NCBI RefSeq assembly: GCF_004959935.1
Contig: NZ_SMYN01000001.1
Coordinates: 284,280-348,279, forward strand
Length of the DNA stretch: 64,000 nt
Source of the DNA: Falsirhodobacter xinxiangensis
Lineage (GTDB): Bacteria; Pseudomonadota; Alphaproteobacteria; Rhodobacterales; Rhodobacteraceae
Reading direction: 5' to 3'
Part shown: piece by piece, positions 63,564 to 64,000 of the stretch
Position numbering within the stretch: the first letter of the stretch is position 1
How the letters are laid out: each line of letters begins with the position of its first letter
Position numbers and translations under genes: made by a program
Notes under the pieces: model-generated
Databases searched by the model: none
What the model was told of the DNA's origin: nothing
The model's input: only the letters and a program-made list of their open reading frames with translations

Positions 63564-64000
63564 TCAGATCAGCTTGGCGGCGACAAGGATGTCGGCCACG
63601 GGTTGGAAATGGGCGGCGGGCACCGGCTCGCCGTTGCGGGCGGCGCGGGCGATGGCACCGGCCAGCGCCGCATTGGCGACGACGGGAATGCGCATCCCCC
63701 GCGCCTGCTGGATCAGCCCCGCCGAGGTCTCCGGCCCCGCGCGGCACACGATCACCGGCACCGACGTCTCGCCACGGATGTAGCGGATGCCGATCGCCCA
63801 CCCATCCGCCGTGCCGACCAGCATCGAGGCGCGGTCGATCCCCGTCTTCGTCCCGTGCGCCTGCAATTCGCGGCGCTGCTGACGGCGCTGCTGCTGGATG
63901 GCCGGGTCGCCCTCGGCATCCTTGCGTTCGCGTTTCAACTCGCTCCGGCTCATCTTCATGTCGCGCTTGAACAGCCATTGCTGGACCAGCACGTCGACGC
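63564..64000 (-). CDS. Type III secretion export-gate protein (SctU/FlhB family), C-terminal part, NPTH missing
   Basis: About 145 C-terminal residues; the membrane part lies outside the window. KMSRSELKRERKDAEGDP is the cytoplasmic linker typical of SctU/FlhB. The following domain (AIGIRYIRGETSVPVIVCRA, LIQQARGMRIPVVANAALA, VPAAHFQPVADILVA) matches the SctU-C fold. The self-cleavage motif NPTH expected after MLV is replaced by GTAD (MLVGTADGWAIGIRY). That loop normally cleaves to switch substrate class, so this protein is either non-cleaving or divergent. The neighbouring HrpF-like gene favours a virulence-type rather than flagellar system. Confidence 0.8.
   Translation of the reverse strand, partial: VDVLVQQWLFKRDMKMSRSELKRERKDAEGDPAIQQQRRQQRRELQAHGTKTGIDRASMLVGTADGWAIGIRYIRGETSVPVIVCRAGPETSAGLIQQARGMRIPVVANAALAGAIARAARNGEPVPAAHFQPVADILVAAKLI

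Overview
The window is a chromosomal segment of a high-GC alphaproteobacterium, most likely Rhodobacterales (Rhodobacteraceae/Paracoccaceae). Supporting signs are GTTC-N7-GTTC SOS boxes, an NDUFA12-type complex I subunit next to mlaD, DUF2155 and aat, a FYDLN-acid protein, an imuB-dnaE2 operon, and tight overlapping operons with very high GC at third codon positions. No 16S gene lies in the window, so the genus is left open.

Layout. 1-3.3 kb: end of a nucleobase permease, a GAPDH-type dehydrogenase, an IclR regulator and a DUF533 protein. 3.4-9.4 kb: an iron block with hemP and a small coupled ORF, imelysin, bfd, bfr, a di-haem DUF1111 oxidoreductase, a second imelysin and DUF1513. 9.4-17.7 kb: gluconokinase, an ABC exporter with an AttH-like partner, an aldo/keto reductase, deoD with a GntR regulator, a YgjP-type metalloprotease and a FYDLN protein. 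tRNA-Ala follows. 18-22.7 kb: the SOS mutasome imuB-dnaE2 behind a perfect LexA box, with no imuA between box and imuB.

23.93-37.30 kb: an integrated element of about 13.4 kb, bounded by an 18-bp direct repeat that is the 3' end of tRNA-Thr(TGT). A tyrosine integrase sits beside the tRNA. Inside are a serine recombinase, a lipoprotein, a truncated BRO-N antirepressor, several small phage-type ORFs, two tandem RNase HI genes, a large protein resembling a podovirus internal virion protein, and an AT-rich OLD-type AAA/TOPRIM nuclease. No terminase, portal, capsid or lysis gene is visible, so it is either a deleted prophage or a satellite-like island carrying a probable defence gene.

37.4-59 kb: ordinary core genes. 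They include a solute-symporter/histidine-kinase fusion with its receiver protein, an XRE/DUF2083 regulator, opgG, kup, dedA, accBC-aat, DUF2155-mlaD-NDUFA12, clpP-clpX, an EnvZ-like kinase and a metallo-beta-lactamase-fold hydrolase.

59.4-64 kb: the most unusual accessory region. Immediately after tRNA-Asn and a terminator lie, in minus-strand order, the C-terminal half of a type III secretion export-gate protein (SctU/FlhB family) lacking the NPTH self-cleavage motif, an L,D-transpeptidase 9 bp downstream of it, and a 1164-residue protein with three ~115-residue repeats and hydrophobic C-terminal segments resembling the HrpF/NolX translocon family. Together they look like one end of a divergent type III secretion locus continuing beyond the right edge.
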